From Actinomycetota bacterium (lineage in GTDB: Bacteria > Actinomycetota > Thermoleophilia > UBA2241): a stretch of DNA of 9,709 nucleotides. The notes beneath the pieces were generated by a model. It had not been told where the DNA came from. It saw nothing but the letters and a program-made list of their open reading frames with translations, and made no database searches. Positions 1-6,392 of the stretch are shown here, one piece after another. Every line of letters starts with the position of its first letter. Position 1 is the stretch's first letter. Both the position numbers and the translations under genes were made by a program. The stretch is from the NCBI GenBank assembly GCA_026392265.1, contig JAPLCL010000379.1:1-9709 (forward strand). Direction: 5' to 3'.

Positions 1-597
1 CGACCGGCACTCCAGACCGGCCGTTTTGACACGGTCATCGCCTCGATGGGCGACTTCACCGATCGTCAGGAACAAGTGACATTCGTCGACTATCTGACCG
101 TCGGCGAGGGCGTACTCGTAGCCAAGGCCAACGAGGCGGCAGTCACCACAGTGGAGGACCTCGCCGGCAAGCCCGTGGGTGCGTCCAAGGGCACGATCGC
201 CGTCGGCATCGTGGAGCAGGCCAACAAAGAGCTCGAGAGCAAGGGCCTGGACCCCATACAGCTGAGCACGTTCTCGGGCGATGCCCCGGGCATGCTGGCA
301 CTCCGCAGCGGCCGTACTTACGGCCACGTCATGGACCTTCCCTTCGCTGTCTATGAGGCCAAGGAGATGGGTGGCGGGAACATATACGGGGTCGTGCTGC
401 CGAACCTGATGGGCTCCATTCCCTACGGTATCTCAGTGAACAAGGACAACATGGCTCTCGCCCAGGCCATCAAGGCTGCGCTCGACGAGATGATCGCCGA
501 CGGCTCGTACCAGCAGATCCTCGACAAGTGGGGACTCGGCGCCGCGGGCGTCAAGGAGGCCATCATCAATGGCGGCACGACCTCTTCGGGCGGCTGA
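1..597 (+). CDS. Polar amino acid ABC transporter substrate-binding protein (3' part)
   Basis: This is the C-terminal ~198 residues of a periplasmic-type binding protein (SBP_bac_3 family); the frame is open from base 1, so the start, signal peptide and first lobe lie off the window. The reading GRFDTVIASMGDFTDRQEQV matches the family pattern in which a short 'D.i...m..T.eR...v.Fs.pY' segment precedes the second lobe. The lobe-2 segment VEDLAGKPVGASKGTIA is the usual 'dL.Gk.vgv..Gt' ligand-loop region, and the end (LDEMIADGSYQQILDKWGL) is the standard C-terminal helix. It would capture a polar amino acid or a related compound and deliver it to the permease and ATPase encoded directly downstream. 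The exact ligand cannot be read from this part. The stop is TGA followed at once by TAA. Family confidence is high; substrate is unknown. Confidence 0.93.
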   Translation, partial: RPALQTGRFDTVIASMGDFTDRQEQVTFVDYLTVGEGVLVAKANEAAVTTVEDLAGKPVGASKGTIAVGIVEQANKELESKGLDPIQLSTFSGDAPGMLALRSGRTYGHVMDLPFAVYEAKEMGGGNIYGVVLPNLMGSIPYGISVNKDNMALAQAIKAALDEMIADGSYQQILDKWGLGAAGVKEAIINGGTTSSGG

Positions 598-615
598 TAA
601 GGGACTGGTGCAACA

Positions 616-1635
616 ATGGGAGAGACTCCAGTAGTAGTAGCCGCATCGCGGGCACCGCTCGATTCCGACCCGGAGCTGATTCGCGCCGTTCCCCTCAAGC
701 ACTACGGACGCTGGGTCGGTGCTGTCGTGACCATCTTGATCGCAGCACTGGTCGTCAGGCTGTTCGTGGTGACTCCCAATATCAACTGGCCCAAAGTGGG
801 GTCGTACTTCACCACGAAGCAGATCCTTCTCGGTCTCGAGCTCACGATCATCCTGACGATCGTGGGTATGGTGATCGGTGTCGTTCTCGGAGTCGTGATC
901 GCCGTGATGCACTTGTCGGTGAACCCTGTGCTCCGGACCATCAGTTGGGTCTTCATCTGGATATTCCGTGGCACGCCATTGCTTATCCAGATCCTGTTCT
1001 GGTTCAACATCGCGCTCATCCTGCCGAGCGTCGGCATCGGCATCCCATTCACAGACTGGTGGGTGTCATCAAACACGAACACGCTCGTTACCGCGTTTGT
1101 GGCGGCGGCCATCGCCCTGGGGCTGAACGAGGCCGCATACATGAGCGAAATCGTGCGGGCCGGCATCCAGGTGATCGACCCCGGGCAGACCGAGGCCGGC
1201 CTTGCCGTGGGCATGAAGAAGAGACTAATGTTCCGCGTCGTCATCCTTCCGCAAGCGATGCGGGCGATCATTCCTCCGACAGGCAACGAGCTCATCGGCC
1301 TGCTCAAGAACACCTCCCTCGTCAGCGTCATCGCTGCTCAAGAGCTGCTCACCAAAGCGCAGAACATCTACGCCAGGAATCTCCTGGTGGTCGAGCTGCT
1401 CCTCGTAGCCGCCATCTGGTACCTGCTCGTGACAAGCCTGCTCATGTGGGGCCAGTACTACGTGGAACGCCACTTCGCTCGCGGTTCTACGAACCGACCG
1501 CTGCCACCGACTCCATTTCAGAAGCTCCGGATGCGGTTTCGTCGAGGGTTTCCGGAGAAGACGAGGGCGACCGACCAGCCTGGCCCTGCTCTCAGCCAAG
1601 CTGACGTCCGTGAGGCGAAAGGGAGTGCGGCGTGA
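616..1635 (+). CDS. Polar amino acid ABC transporter permease (HisM/GlnP type)
   Basis: Inner-membrane channel subunit of the amino acid importer. Hydrophobic segments lie near residues 34-56, 70-98, 108-135, 155-175 and 255-280. The EAA loop that docks on the ATPase is clear: EAAYMSEIVRAGIQVIDPGQ followed by TEAGLAVGMKK, then LPQAMRAIIPPTGNELI and LLKNTSLVSVI. GTPLLIQI is the conserved second-helix motif. At 339 residues it is about 100 longer than typical GlnP/HisM proteins, with a ~30-residue N-terminal lead before the first membrane helix and a ~55-residue basic, Pro-rich C-terminal tail. The gene starts 18 bases after the binding-protein stop, with AAGGGA at 599-604 as a rather distant ribosome site. 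Its TGA stop overlaps the GTG start of the ATPase by four bases (GTGA), which indicates translational coupling. Substrate not determinable. Confidence 0.94.
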   Translation: MGETPVVVAASRAPLDSDPELIRAVPLKHYGRWVGAVVTILIAALVVRLFVVTPNINWPKVGSYFTTKQILLGLELTIILTIVGMVIGVVLGVVIAVMHLSVNPVLRTISWVFIWIFRGTPLLIQILFWFNIALILPSVGIGIPFTDWWVSSNTNTLVTAFVAAAIALGLNEAAYMSEIVRAGIQVIDPGQTEAGLAVGMKKRLMFRVVILPQAMRAIIPPTGNELIGLLKNTSLVSVIAAQELLTKAQNIYARNLLVVELLLVAAIWYLLVTSLLMWGQYYVERHFARGSTNRPLPPTPFQKLRMRFRRGFPEKTRATDQPGPALSQADVREAKGSAA

Positions 1636-2393
1636 CACTCATGGTCGAGGCGCAGAGAGTGTGCAAGAGCTTTGGCCGCAACCAGGTGCTCAAGGGTATC
1701 AACATGCAGGTGCCTGAGGGATCCGTTGTCGTCCTGCTCGGCCCGTCGGGCTCTGGCAAGAGCACCTTTCTGCGCGCCGTCAATCACCTCGAGAATATCG
1801 ACGCCGGTCGTCTGTTCGTCGACGGCGAACTCGTCGGCTACCGGGAGAAGGGCGGAGTGCTCTACGAGATGCGCGACAAGGACGTCTGCCATCAGCGTTC
1901 TGAGATCGGCATGGTCTTTCAGTCGTTCAATCTGTTTCCTCATATGACGGCCCTTCAAAACGTGACCGTCGCGCCGATTCTCGTTAAGCATGAGCCCGCT
2001 GAAGCTGCGAAGGCAGAAGGGCACGCGCTACTGACACGGGTCGGGCTGGGCGAGAAGGCAGACAGTTATCCGCGTCAACTCTCGGGCGGACAGCAGCAAC
2101 GAGTCGCCATTGCCCGCGCTCTCGCGATGAAGCCGCGACTGATGCTCTTCGACGAGCCGACCTCGGCGCTCGACCCCGAGCTCGTGGGAGAAGTGCTTGA
2201 GGTCATGAAGAACCTGGCACGCGCGGGTATGACGATGATAGTCGTCACGCACGAGATGGGTTTCGCCCGTGAGGTCGCCGATGCCGTGGTCTTCATGGAC
2301 GGTGGTTACGTGGTCGAAGCGGGTTCTCCGCAGGAGGTCTTGGTGAACCCCAAGGAAGTGAGAACACAGGATTTCCTCTCGAAAGTCCTCTAG
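1632..2393 (+). CDS. Polar amino acid ABC transporter ATP-binding protein (HisP/GlnQ type)
   Basis: Cytoplasmic ATPase that powers the importer. The 253 residues carry the full motif set: Walker A GPSGSGKST at 37-45, Q-loop Gln97, signature LSGGQ at 150-154, Walker B LMLFD with Glu175, D-loop SALD at 178-181 and H-loop His207. An insert near residues 70-90 between Walker A and the Q-loop resembles HisP rather than the shorter GlnQ. The start chosen is GTG at 1632, preceded by GGGAG at 1621-1625; ATG at 1641 is possible and would remove three residues. The stop is TAG (2391-2393), and the frame beyond it is open straight into the opine dehydrogenase, which matters if UAG is read through in this organism (see the mttB entry). 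Function is near certain; substrate follows the binding protein. Confidence 0.97.
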   Translation: MTLMVEAQRVCKSFGRNQVLKGINMQVPEGSVVVLLGPSGSGKSTFLRAVNHLENIDAGRLFVDGELVGYREKGGVLYEMRDKDVCHQRSEIGMVFQSFNLFPHMTALQNVTVAPILVKHEPAEAAKAEGHALLTRVGLGEKADSYPRQLSGGQQQRVAIARALAMKPRLMLFDEPTSALDPELVGEVLEVMKNLARAGMTMIVVTHEMGFAREVADAVVFMDGGYVVEAGSPQEVLVNPKEVRTQDFLSKVL

Positions 2394-2404
2394 GCAGGTT
2401 CGTC

Positions 2405-2455
2405 CTGCGGCTCGAGTCGTCCGCGTGGCGGTCGCGTGGACGACCCGGGCCGCAG
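2405..2455 (+). promoter_or_regulatory. Long intercistronic stem-loop
   Basis: Just after the ATPase stop, CTGCGGC (2405-2411) pairs with GCCGCAG (2449-2455). Further in, GTCGTCC (2416-2422) pairs with GGACGAC (2438-2444), and the short stretch between mostly pairs (one A/C mismatch, one G-U). That gives about 17 base pairs around a 15-base loop. No T-run follows, so it does not look like a standard intrinsic terminator. It may protect the transporter mRNA 3' end, attenuate transcription, or bind a regulator. The pairing is seen directly; the role is inference. Confidence 0.5.
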
Positions 2456-2474
2456 CCCTGCTCCATTGCAGGGC
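2455..2474 (+). promoter_or_regulatory. Second intercistronic hairpin
   Basis: GCCCTGC (2455-2461) pairs perfectly with GCAGGGC (2468-2474) around the six-base loop TCCATT. It directly abuts the larger stem-loop, so the two form a double hairpin 40 bases upstream of the dehydrogenase start. No T-tract follows. It could act together with the first hairpin in differential expression of transporter and enzyme. Confidence 0.4.
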
Positions 2475-2513
2475 CGCCGCTGCACGCTACTCCGTACACG
2501 AAAGGTAAGAACG

Positions 2514-3596
2514 TTGAAAGTGACAGTACTCGGGTCAGGCGCCGGTGGCTGTGCAGCGGCATTCGATTTCGCCAGCCATGGCCACTCGGTGAGGCTGTTC
2601 GATTTCGACCAGTTTCCGGCGACTATCGCCGCGGTCGCCGCGCACGGAGGAATCGACGCCACTGGCGAGCTCCTCGGATTCGCCCCCGTCGCCCACTCTG
2701 GCCACGACATCGAGCGTGCGCTCGACGATGCAGTGCTCGTCGTCGCCGTCGGCCCGGCATACAGTACGAAGCCGTTCGCCGAGGTGTGCCGGCCGCACCT
2801 GCGTGCCGGTCAAGTCGTGCTCGTCTGCCCCAGTTCCTGTGGCGGCGCTATCGAGTTCAAGCAAACGCTGGGGCTGGACTTGCGTGACACGAGCATCGTA
2901 GTCGCCGACACGTCAACACTCCCCTATGCCGTGCGCATCACCGCTCCAGCCGAGATACACGTCTATCTGAAGCTCGCGGGAGGCATTCACCTGGCGACGG
3001 TGCCGGCGGCTGAGACCATGCGGGTCTTGTCTACAGTCGCCGACGTGTACCCCGCGATGAGCCCGGCGGTCAGCGTTCTGGAGACCAGCTTGGGGAACGC
3101 GAACCCCATGATCCACCCGGCCATCAGCATGTGCAGCGCCGCCCAGATCGAGCGCACGGGCGGCGACCTGCTCTTCTACGAGGAAGGCTGTACTCCAGGC
3201 GTGGCGCGCCTTATGGAGGCTGTGGACAGTGAACGCGTGGCTCTCGGCGCTGCCCTTGGACTGTCCATAGGCCGCGACCCGGATGTCGGATTCGATCAGG
3301 GCTACATGGCCGAGAAGACATACTACCCAGGCTACATGGCGGCCCCCGGTTTCAGGGGCATCAAGGCGCAGCCACGACTCGACCATCGCTACTTCAACGA
3401 AGACGCCGGCTATGGGTTGGTGTTCATGCGCGACTTGGGGCGCCAATTGGGAGTGCCCACTCCGACCATGGATGCCGTGCTGACCATCGTCTCGGCAATG
3501 ATGGGCCGTGCTTACGTCGCCGAGGGCAAGAGGACCATGAAATCACTCGGTCTGGACGGTCTGTCAGCGGCGGGCTTAGTTGGCCTGGTTTCTTGA
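2514..3596 (+). CDS. Octopine/opine dehydrogenase family protein
   Basis: NAD(P)-dependent enzyme of the opine dehydrogenase family, which reversibly joins an amino acid to a 2-oxo acid by reductive condensation. The TTG start at 2514 follows AAAGG (2501-2505) and makes the protein begin MKVTVLGSGAGGCAAAFDFA, the Rossmann dinucleotide-binding turn at the very N-terminus as in relatives. An upstream GTG at 2436 would add 26 unrelated residues across the hairpins. The C-terminal helical domain (about 185-345) shows ETSLGNANPMIHPAISM, and His201 and Asp298 (in EDAGYGL) are spaced like the His/Asp pair proposed for catalysis in Arthrobacter CENDH. VPTPTMDAVL near 314 is a typical end motif. The length, 360 residues, is normal. 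Lying in line behind an amino acid importer and ahead of a regulator, it probably oxidises an imported opine-like compound. Substrate is unknown, and a biosynthetic direction is possible. The stop is TGA followed by TAG. Confidence 0.88.
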   Translation: MKVTVLGSGAGGCAAAFDFASHGHSVRLFDFDQFPATIAAVAAHGGIDATGELLGFAPVAHSGHDIERALDDAVLVVAVGPAYSTKPFAEVCRPHLRAGQVVLVCPSSCGGAIEFKQTLGLDLRDTSIVVADTSTLPYAVRITAPAEIHVYLKLAGGIHLATVPAAETMRVLSTVADVYPAMSPAVSVLETSLGNANPMIHPAISMCSAAQIERTGGDLLFYEEGCTPGVARLMEAVDSERVALGAALGLSIGRDPDVGFDQGYMAEKTYYPGYMAAPGFRGIKAQPRLDHRYFNEDAGYGLVFMRDLGRQLGVPTPTMDAVLTIVSAMMGRAYVAEGKRTMKSLGLDGLSAAGLVGLVS

Positions 3597-3666
3597 TAGA
3601 GTGGCGCTGAATCCAGCGACTTGATCCCGAGGTGCGCACCAGTATCGCGTCTGGGGAGAACGCAGT

Positions 3667-4260
3667 ATGTCAGAACCGAACATGAACGACATAGGGCAGC
3701 GGATCCGTCGACTGCGAAGAAGCAGGAGAATATCGCTGCGCGCGTTGAGCGACATGGCTGCGCTCAGCCCGAGCTTCCTGAGCCAGCTCGAGCGCGGTCA
3801 AACCAACGCCAGCATCCCCTCGCTGCTGCGCATCACCTCTGCCCTGGGTATCTCGACGGGGCACTTGCTCGGCGACGAGACGAGCGAGGTGCGGCCTGAG
3901 CGCCACGTCGACCGTCGCCCCCTCACCTCGGGCGACTACGAGGAATACCTGCTTTCCCACCGACCCTCAAGCAACTTCGAGGTCTATCTGGGGGTGTTCC
4001 GCCCCGGCGGCTGCACGTGGCCAGAGAACGTCATACATGGCGACTCAGAGGAGTTCTGCTATGTGATCTCCGGCACCGTGCAGCTCTACGTCGGGGACTC
4101 CGTCGTTACGCTCGGGCCTGGTGATGCAATCGAGTACTTCACCTCGATGCCGCACCGAGCGGAGAACCGAGGCACTGAGACTGCCACGCTGATCTGGGTC
4201 ATCGGGCCACCCACGGTCGGACGCACGACTCCGGATGGCCGGCCGACGCCCCTGCGCTGA
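3667..4260 (+). CDS. XRE-family regulator with C-terminal cupin domain
   Basis: DNA-binding transcription factor of 197 residues. Residues 9-66 form a lambda-repressor-like helix-turn-helix: IGQRIRRLRRSRRISLRALS, then LSPSFLSQLERGQTNASIPS, then LLRITSALGISTGHLLGD. Residues ~103-180 form a single cupin barrel, with His124, Glu128-Glu129 and YVISGTVQLYVGD for the first half, and LGPGDAIEYFTSMPHRAEN with His163 for the second. This architecture is common in regulators of amino acid, polyamine and related catabolic genes, where the cupin is thought to sense a small molecule. GGGGAG at 3653-3658 supports the ATG at 3667; ATG at 3682 is a weaker alternative. It follows the dehydrogenase by 70 bases on the same strand, so it is the likely regulator of the transporter and dehydrogenase unit. 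Whether it represses or activates cannot be read. Confidence 0.93.
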   Translation: MSEPNMNDIGQRIRRLRRSRRISLRALSDMAALSPSFLSQLERGQTNASIPSLLRITSALGISTGHLLGDETSEVRPERHVDRRPLTSGDYEEYLLSHRPSSNFEVYLGVFRPGGCTWPENVIHGDSEEFCYVISGTVQLYVGDSVVTLGPGDAIEYFTSMPHRAENRGTETATLIWVIGPPTVGRTTPDGRPTPLR

Positions 4261-4337
4261 CGTCGCCGAGGCCATCGCCGTGGAGTACGGACTCGTCTGA
4301 CCGGCGAGGGCAGCCAAGCCTGTGCTGGCGTCGGCGG

Positions 4338-4586
4338 TCAGCGTGCCGCGCCGTCCACGGCGCCGGTCAAGATGACGGGCCCTGCGTTTCCGTCGCCGCT
4401 GGTCGCTCCGTGCAAGAGCCCACGAACCAGTCGTCGGCGATGAGCGCCTGCGCCGACGGGCGGGTAGACGGCGCGCGCCCCGACCACGATCGCCGCTCGT
4501 CGCTGCGCGCCCAACGCCTCAAGCGCGTCGAGGAGCACGCGACGGGCGGCGACAGAGAGCGGGTCCGGCGTGCCGCGTCCAGGCAT
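4338..4586 (-). pseudogene. AbiEii-like nucleotidyltransferase toxin remnant
   Basis: On the minus strand an ATG at 4586 opens 82 codons. The first half, SVAARRVLLDALEALGAQ then AAIVVGARAVY, resembles the start of actinobacterial AbiEii-type nucleotidyltransferases, where a 'vLlDALEaLG..r.avvlVGAQAvY' segment precedes the catalytic part. After residue ~42 the likeness breaks down. The expected 'T.DaDL' active-site region is missing, and short plausible fragments (ALIADDWFVGS; GNAGP followed by TGAVDG) fall in different frames, as expected after deletions and frameshifts. A full relative would be several times longer. Bases 4261-4337, between here and the XRE-cupin stop, hold no gene; a short plus-strand stretch ending at TGA 4298-4300 reads like a stray gene end but cannot be assigned. 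The identification rests on remembered family patterns. Confidence 0.5.
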
Positions 4587-4680
4587 CGAGTCGCCCCGAC
4601 TCTTTGTTGGCCGCCATCCACTCGAGCAACCAGGCATCGAGTCGCCCCGACTCTTTGTTGGCCGCCATCCACTCGAGCAA
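4579..4680. repeat. Perfect 51-bp tandem duplication
   Basis: Bases 4579-4629 and 4630-4680 are identical over all 51 positions. Since 51 is a multiple of three, the minus-strand AbiEi-like frame stays open and gains 17 residues twice (LLEWMAANKESGRLDAW). Each copy also carries the ATG that could start the downstream AbiEii-like frame, because the ATG overlaps the GATGCC at the AbiEi end. Complete identity suggests a recent slippage or recombination event, or an assembly artefact. Confidence 0.97.
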
Positions 4681-4953
4681 GGCCTCTCCCTCCGCCAACA
4701 TGCGGTCCGGGCCGGTCAGGCAGTCTACAATCACCTGTGCGAGCGCGGCGCAGGCGATCTCGTCCGCACTCCAGGTGCGCTCGAAGACGACTGGGTCAAG
4801 GGGCTTGCAGACGTAGATATTGCCGGCACCCGTCGCCCTCACGAGCCCCGTCTTCTCCGCGACCGCGATGGACTCGCCTTGGGCACGCAACCAGGGCACA
4901 AGCTCGGCGCTGCGCGCCGGGCGCTGCAGCTGCGCACCTCGCCGGTAGCTGCG
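4579..4953 (-). pseudogene. AbiEi-like antitoxin C-terminal remnant
   Basis: The minus-strand frame is open from just after a TGA at 4954-4956 through the 51-bp repeats (it runs on, without recognisable sequence, to 4519). Its middle reads ATGAGNIYVCKPLDPVVFER, then ALAQVIVDCLTGPDRMLAEG and EALLEWMAANKES. This matches the C-terminal half of AbiEi-family antitoxins of actinobacteria, which typically read '..L.PfDpVVFdrt..' followed by 'yaapsQvavDLLTGPgR.paEgeALleWM'. The N-terminal winged-helix half is missing: upstream of the TGA nothing family-like is seen and no ribosome site precedes the frame. The order AbiEi then AbiEii with overlapping ends is the canonical order of these type IV toxin-antitoxin pairs, which supports both calls. 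Expression as a functional antitoxin is unlikely. Family recognition is from memory, not from a search. Confidence 0.55.
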
Positions 4954-5134
4954 TCAAGCAGCCCGGCAGCGACCGATCGTGCGTGCACGTCGAGAGATGA
5001 ACGTATGCTGAGTCATGCGGCGGCGCCCCGTAAATGCGGCTCTGCCACCACCCAGTGCGGTGGCAACCCGCGACAACTTACGTGGCGGGGCGCCGCTCCG
5101 CTCCATACGGTCAAGAAACCGCCCCGGCGCCCGC

Positions 5135-5150
5135 CCGGCGGATCCGCCGG
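5135..5150. repeat. Perfect 16-bp palindrome CCGGCGGATCCGCCGG
   Basis: The sequence equals its own reverse complement over 16 bases and lies 120 bases upstream of the gene at 5270. It could be an operator for a dimeric regulator. In DNA this GC-rich, a chance palindrome of this kind is less surprising than in balanced DNA. Confidence 0.35.
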
Positions 5151-5230
5151 AGCTCCCGTGCCCTGCCGGCCTCTTGCACCCCCCAACGACGGACAACGAA
5201 GAAACGGGTCCCTTTGCAGGTCTGTCTGAG

Positions 5231-5249
5231 TGGGGAGAGGGTATCCCCA
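5231..5249 (+). promoter_or_regulatory. Leader hairpin ahead of the ribosome site
   Basis: TGGGGA (5231-5236) pairs with TCCCCA (5244-5249) around a seven-base loop. It ends 13 bases before the very strong ribosome site AGGGAGGAGGG (5257-5267) of the gene at 5270. It might influence translation; no known riboswitch class fits. Confidence 0.3.
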
Positions 5250-5269
5250 GGCGACAGGGAGGAGGGACC

Positions 5270-6382
5270 ATGGCAAGCCACATCTCCAACGGCCCCACGA
5301 GTGCGACCAGCAGCTGGGTCGCATCGCGCAGGGAGACCACGCTGAGGAGTCATTTGACTTTCGGATCGAGGCTCGGGTGCGCGCTGTGCCTGCTGCTGAC
5401 CGTGGTGCTGGGAGGAGCGGGCGCGTCGGCGTGCGGAGGATCGAGCACGGCGTCCATCTCACCGGCGGCGATCGTCAGCGGCACGCCGGTCGCCCTTTCG
5501 ACGACGGCAGGCGCCCAGGAGCTCCGCGGCATGCTGCCCGTCGCGTTCACGCAGTCGCTGATCAAGGAGCACGAGGGCGGAAGCACCAAGACGGTCGGCG
5601 ACGTCGAGCAGATGCGCCACTACGTGTGGGCACTTCGCCAGGACAGCTCCGACCCGCGCCTCAGCGGGAGGTTCGACGTCGTCTTCAATGTCGATCAGCG
5701 GCAAGCCGACATGAGTGCCCGGTTCTGGGGCACGAGCCGCCTCTCCAACCAGGGCGGGACCTGGGTGGGCAAGTGGACGGGCGGCATCGCCGCCGCCGGA
5801 CAGGTGCATCTCTGCTATCTCACGCAGAAGGGCACCGGCGACTACGCCGGTCTCGTCTCCCACAGCAGCGGCTGGTTCGTAGAGGCCGGGGAGGGCTTCA
5901 CGCCCGACATCCAGATCGTCAACGCCGGATGGATCGAGACGACCGACGGGAGTCCGGTGCCGCCGGCTCCCGGACCGGGGTCGACGCCGGCGAACTGGAC
6001 GCCGGTGGTCGCCATCGGCGCCATCAACCACCCGGCGTACGAGGGTCCGGAGCCTTGGATCGTCGACGTGCATGGGTCGGATGCCCGTGTCGGCGGTCGC
6101 CTCGAGGGATGGTTCGAGGAGGCCGGCGCCGAGCGGTCCGACCGCAGCGTGGACTACGGCGGGGCGTGGTCACTCACGAACCAGGACGGCGCCTGGAAGT
6201 CCACGCTCTTCTCGGGCGTGCGCGGGCCGGACGCGGTCGAGCACTTCCAGTACGCCACGTACTCAGGATCGGGCGCGTACGCGGGTCTCACGTATCACGA
6301 GTTCTTGCACTTCATGGAGCGGCAGGACTACGTGAAAGGCGACAAGCTCATCTCCTCGGGCTGGATCGACGACGCGAAGTAG
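5270..6382 (+). CDS. Exported protein with two tandem repeat domains (function unknown)
   Basis: Not recognised as a named family. The ATG at 5270 is chosen because AGGGAGGAGGG lies directly upstream. Of 370 residues, a basic stretch ends near 34 and a hydrophobic helix spans ~36-51. The end GASAC (Cys55) could be an imperfect lipobox, or ASA could be a signal peptidase I site, so it is exported and perhaps lipid-anchored. The mature part holds two copies of one ~105-residue domain. SNQGGTW (159-165) recurs as TNQDGAW (303-309), GTGDYAGL (188-195) as GSGAYAGL (333-340), and GWIE (220-223) as GWID (364-367), all offset by 144-145 residues. A Pro-rich linker (227-244) separates them. The 'G.W.G...GtG.YaGL' style recalls small beta-barrel domains of exported actinobacterial proteins. 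It stands alone between decayed DNA and a terminator. The stop is TAG. Confidence 0.85.
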   Translation: MASHISNGPTSATSSWVASRRETTLRSHLTFGSRLGCALCLLLTVVLGGAGASACGGSSTASISPAAIVSGTPVALSTTAGAQELRGMLPVAFTQSLIKEHEGGSTKTVGDVEQMRHYVWALRQDSSDPRLSGRFDVVFNVDQRQADMSARFWGTSRLSNQGGTWVGKWTGGIAAAGQVHLCYLTQKGTGDYAGLVSHSSGWFVEAGEGFTPDIQIVNAGWIETTDGSPVPPAPGPGSTPANWTPVVAIGAINHPAYEGPEPWIVDVHGSDARVGGRLEGWFEEAGAERSDRSVDYGGAWSLTNQDGAWKSTLFSGVRGPDAVEHFQYATYSGSGAYAGLTYHEFLHFMERQDYVKGDKLISSGWIDDAK

Positions 6383-6392
6383 AGCGGAACCC

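Larger units (their letters stand above)
4954..5269. other. Non-coding leader region with hairpins
   Basis: No credible gene is seen here. The plus-strand frame of the next gene is open back to an ATG at 5015, but that stretch is Arg/Pro-rich, lacks a ribosome site there and would bury the signal peptide. The region holds a hairpin TGCCACC/GGTGGCA (5043-5049 with 5059-5065, nine-base loop), a perfect 16-bp palindrome and a further hairpin (listed separately). No sigma-70 promoter boxes and no known riboswitch consensus were recognised. It probably contains the promoter and 5' leader of the gene at 5270. Confidence 0.45.

Noticed and set aside
528..1604. Long plus-strand frame over the permease gene
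   Set aside because: Arg/Pro/Ser-rich shadow frame of the clearly coding permease; no family-like sequence.
2436..2513. GTG 2436 as start of the opine dehydrogenase
   Set aside because: It would put 26 unrelated residues, encoded by the hairpin region, before the Rossmann motif; TTG 2514 has a ribosome site and fits the family N-terminus.
3605..3618. Hairpin CGCTG-AATC-CAGCG after the dehydrogenase as a terminator
   Set aside because: Only five base pairs and no T-run; the regulator gene downstream is close and on the same strand.
4579..4680. CRISPR array
   Set aside because: Only two directly adjacent copies with no spacers, and the unit codes in frame for a repeated peptide.
4410..5229. 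Plus-strand frames over the remnant region (4410-5000, 4570-5229)
   Set aside because: Arg/Pro-rich with no family resemblance; they are opposite the recognisable minus-strand remnants.
5015..5269. N-terminal extension of the exported protein from ATG 5015
   Set aside because: No ribosome site, low-complexity content, and it would move the signal peptide to the interior; ATG 5270 has a near-perfect ribosome site.
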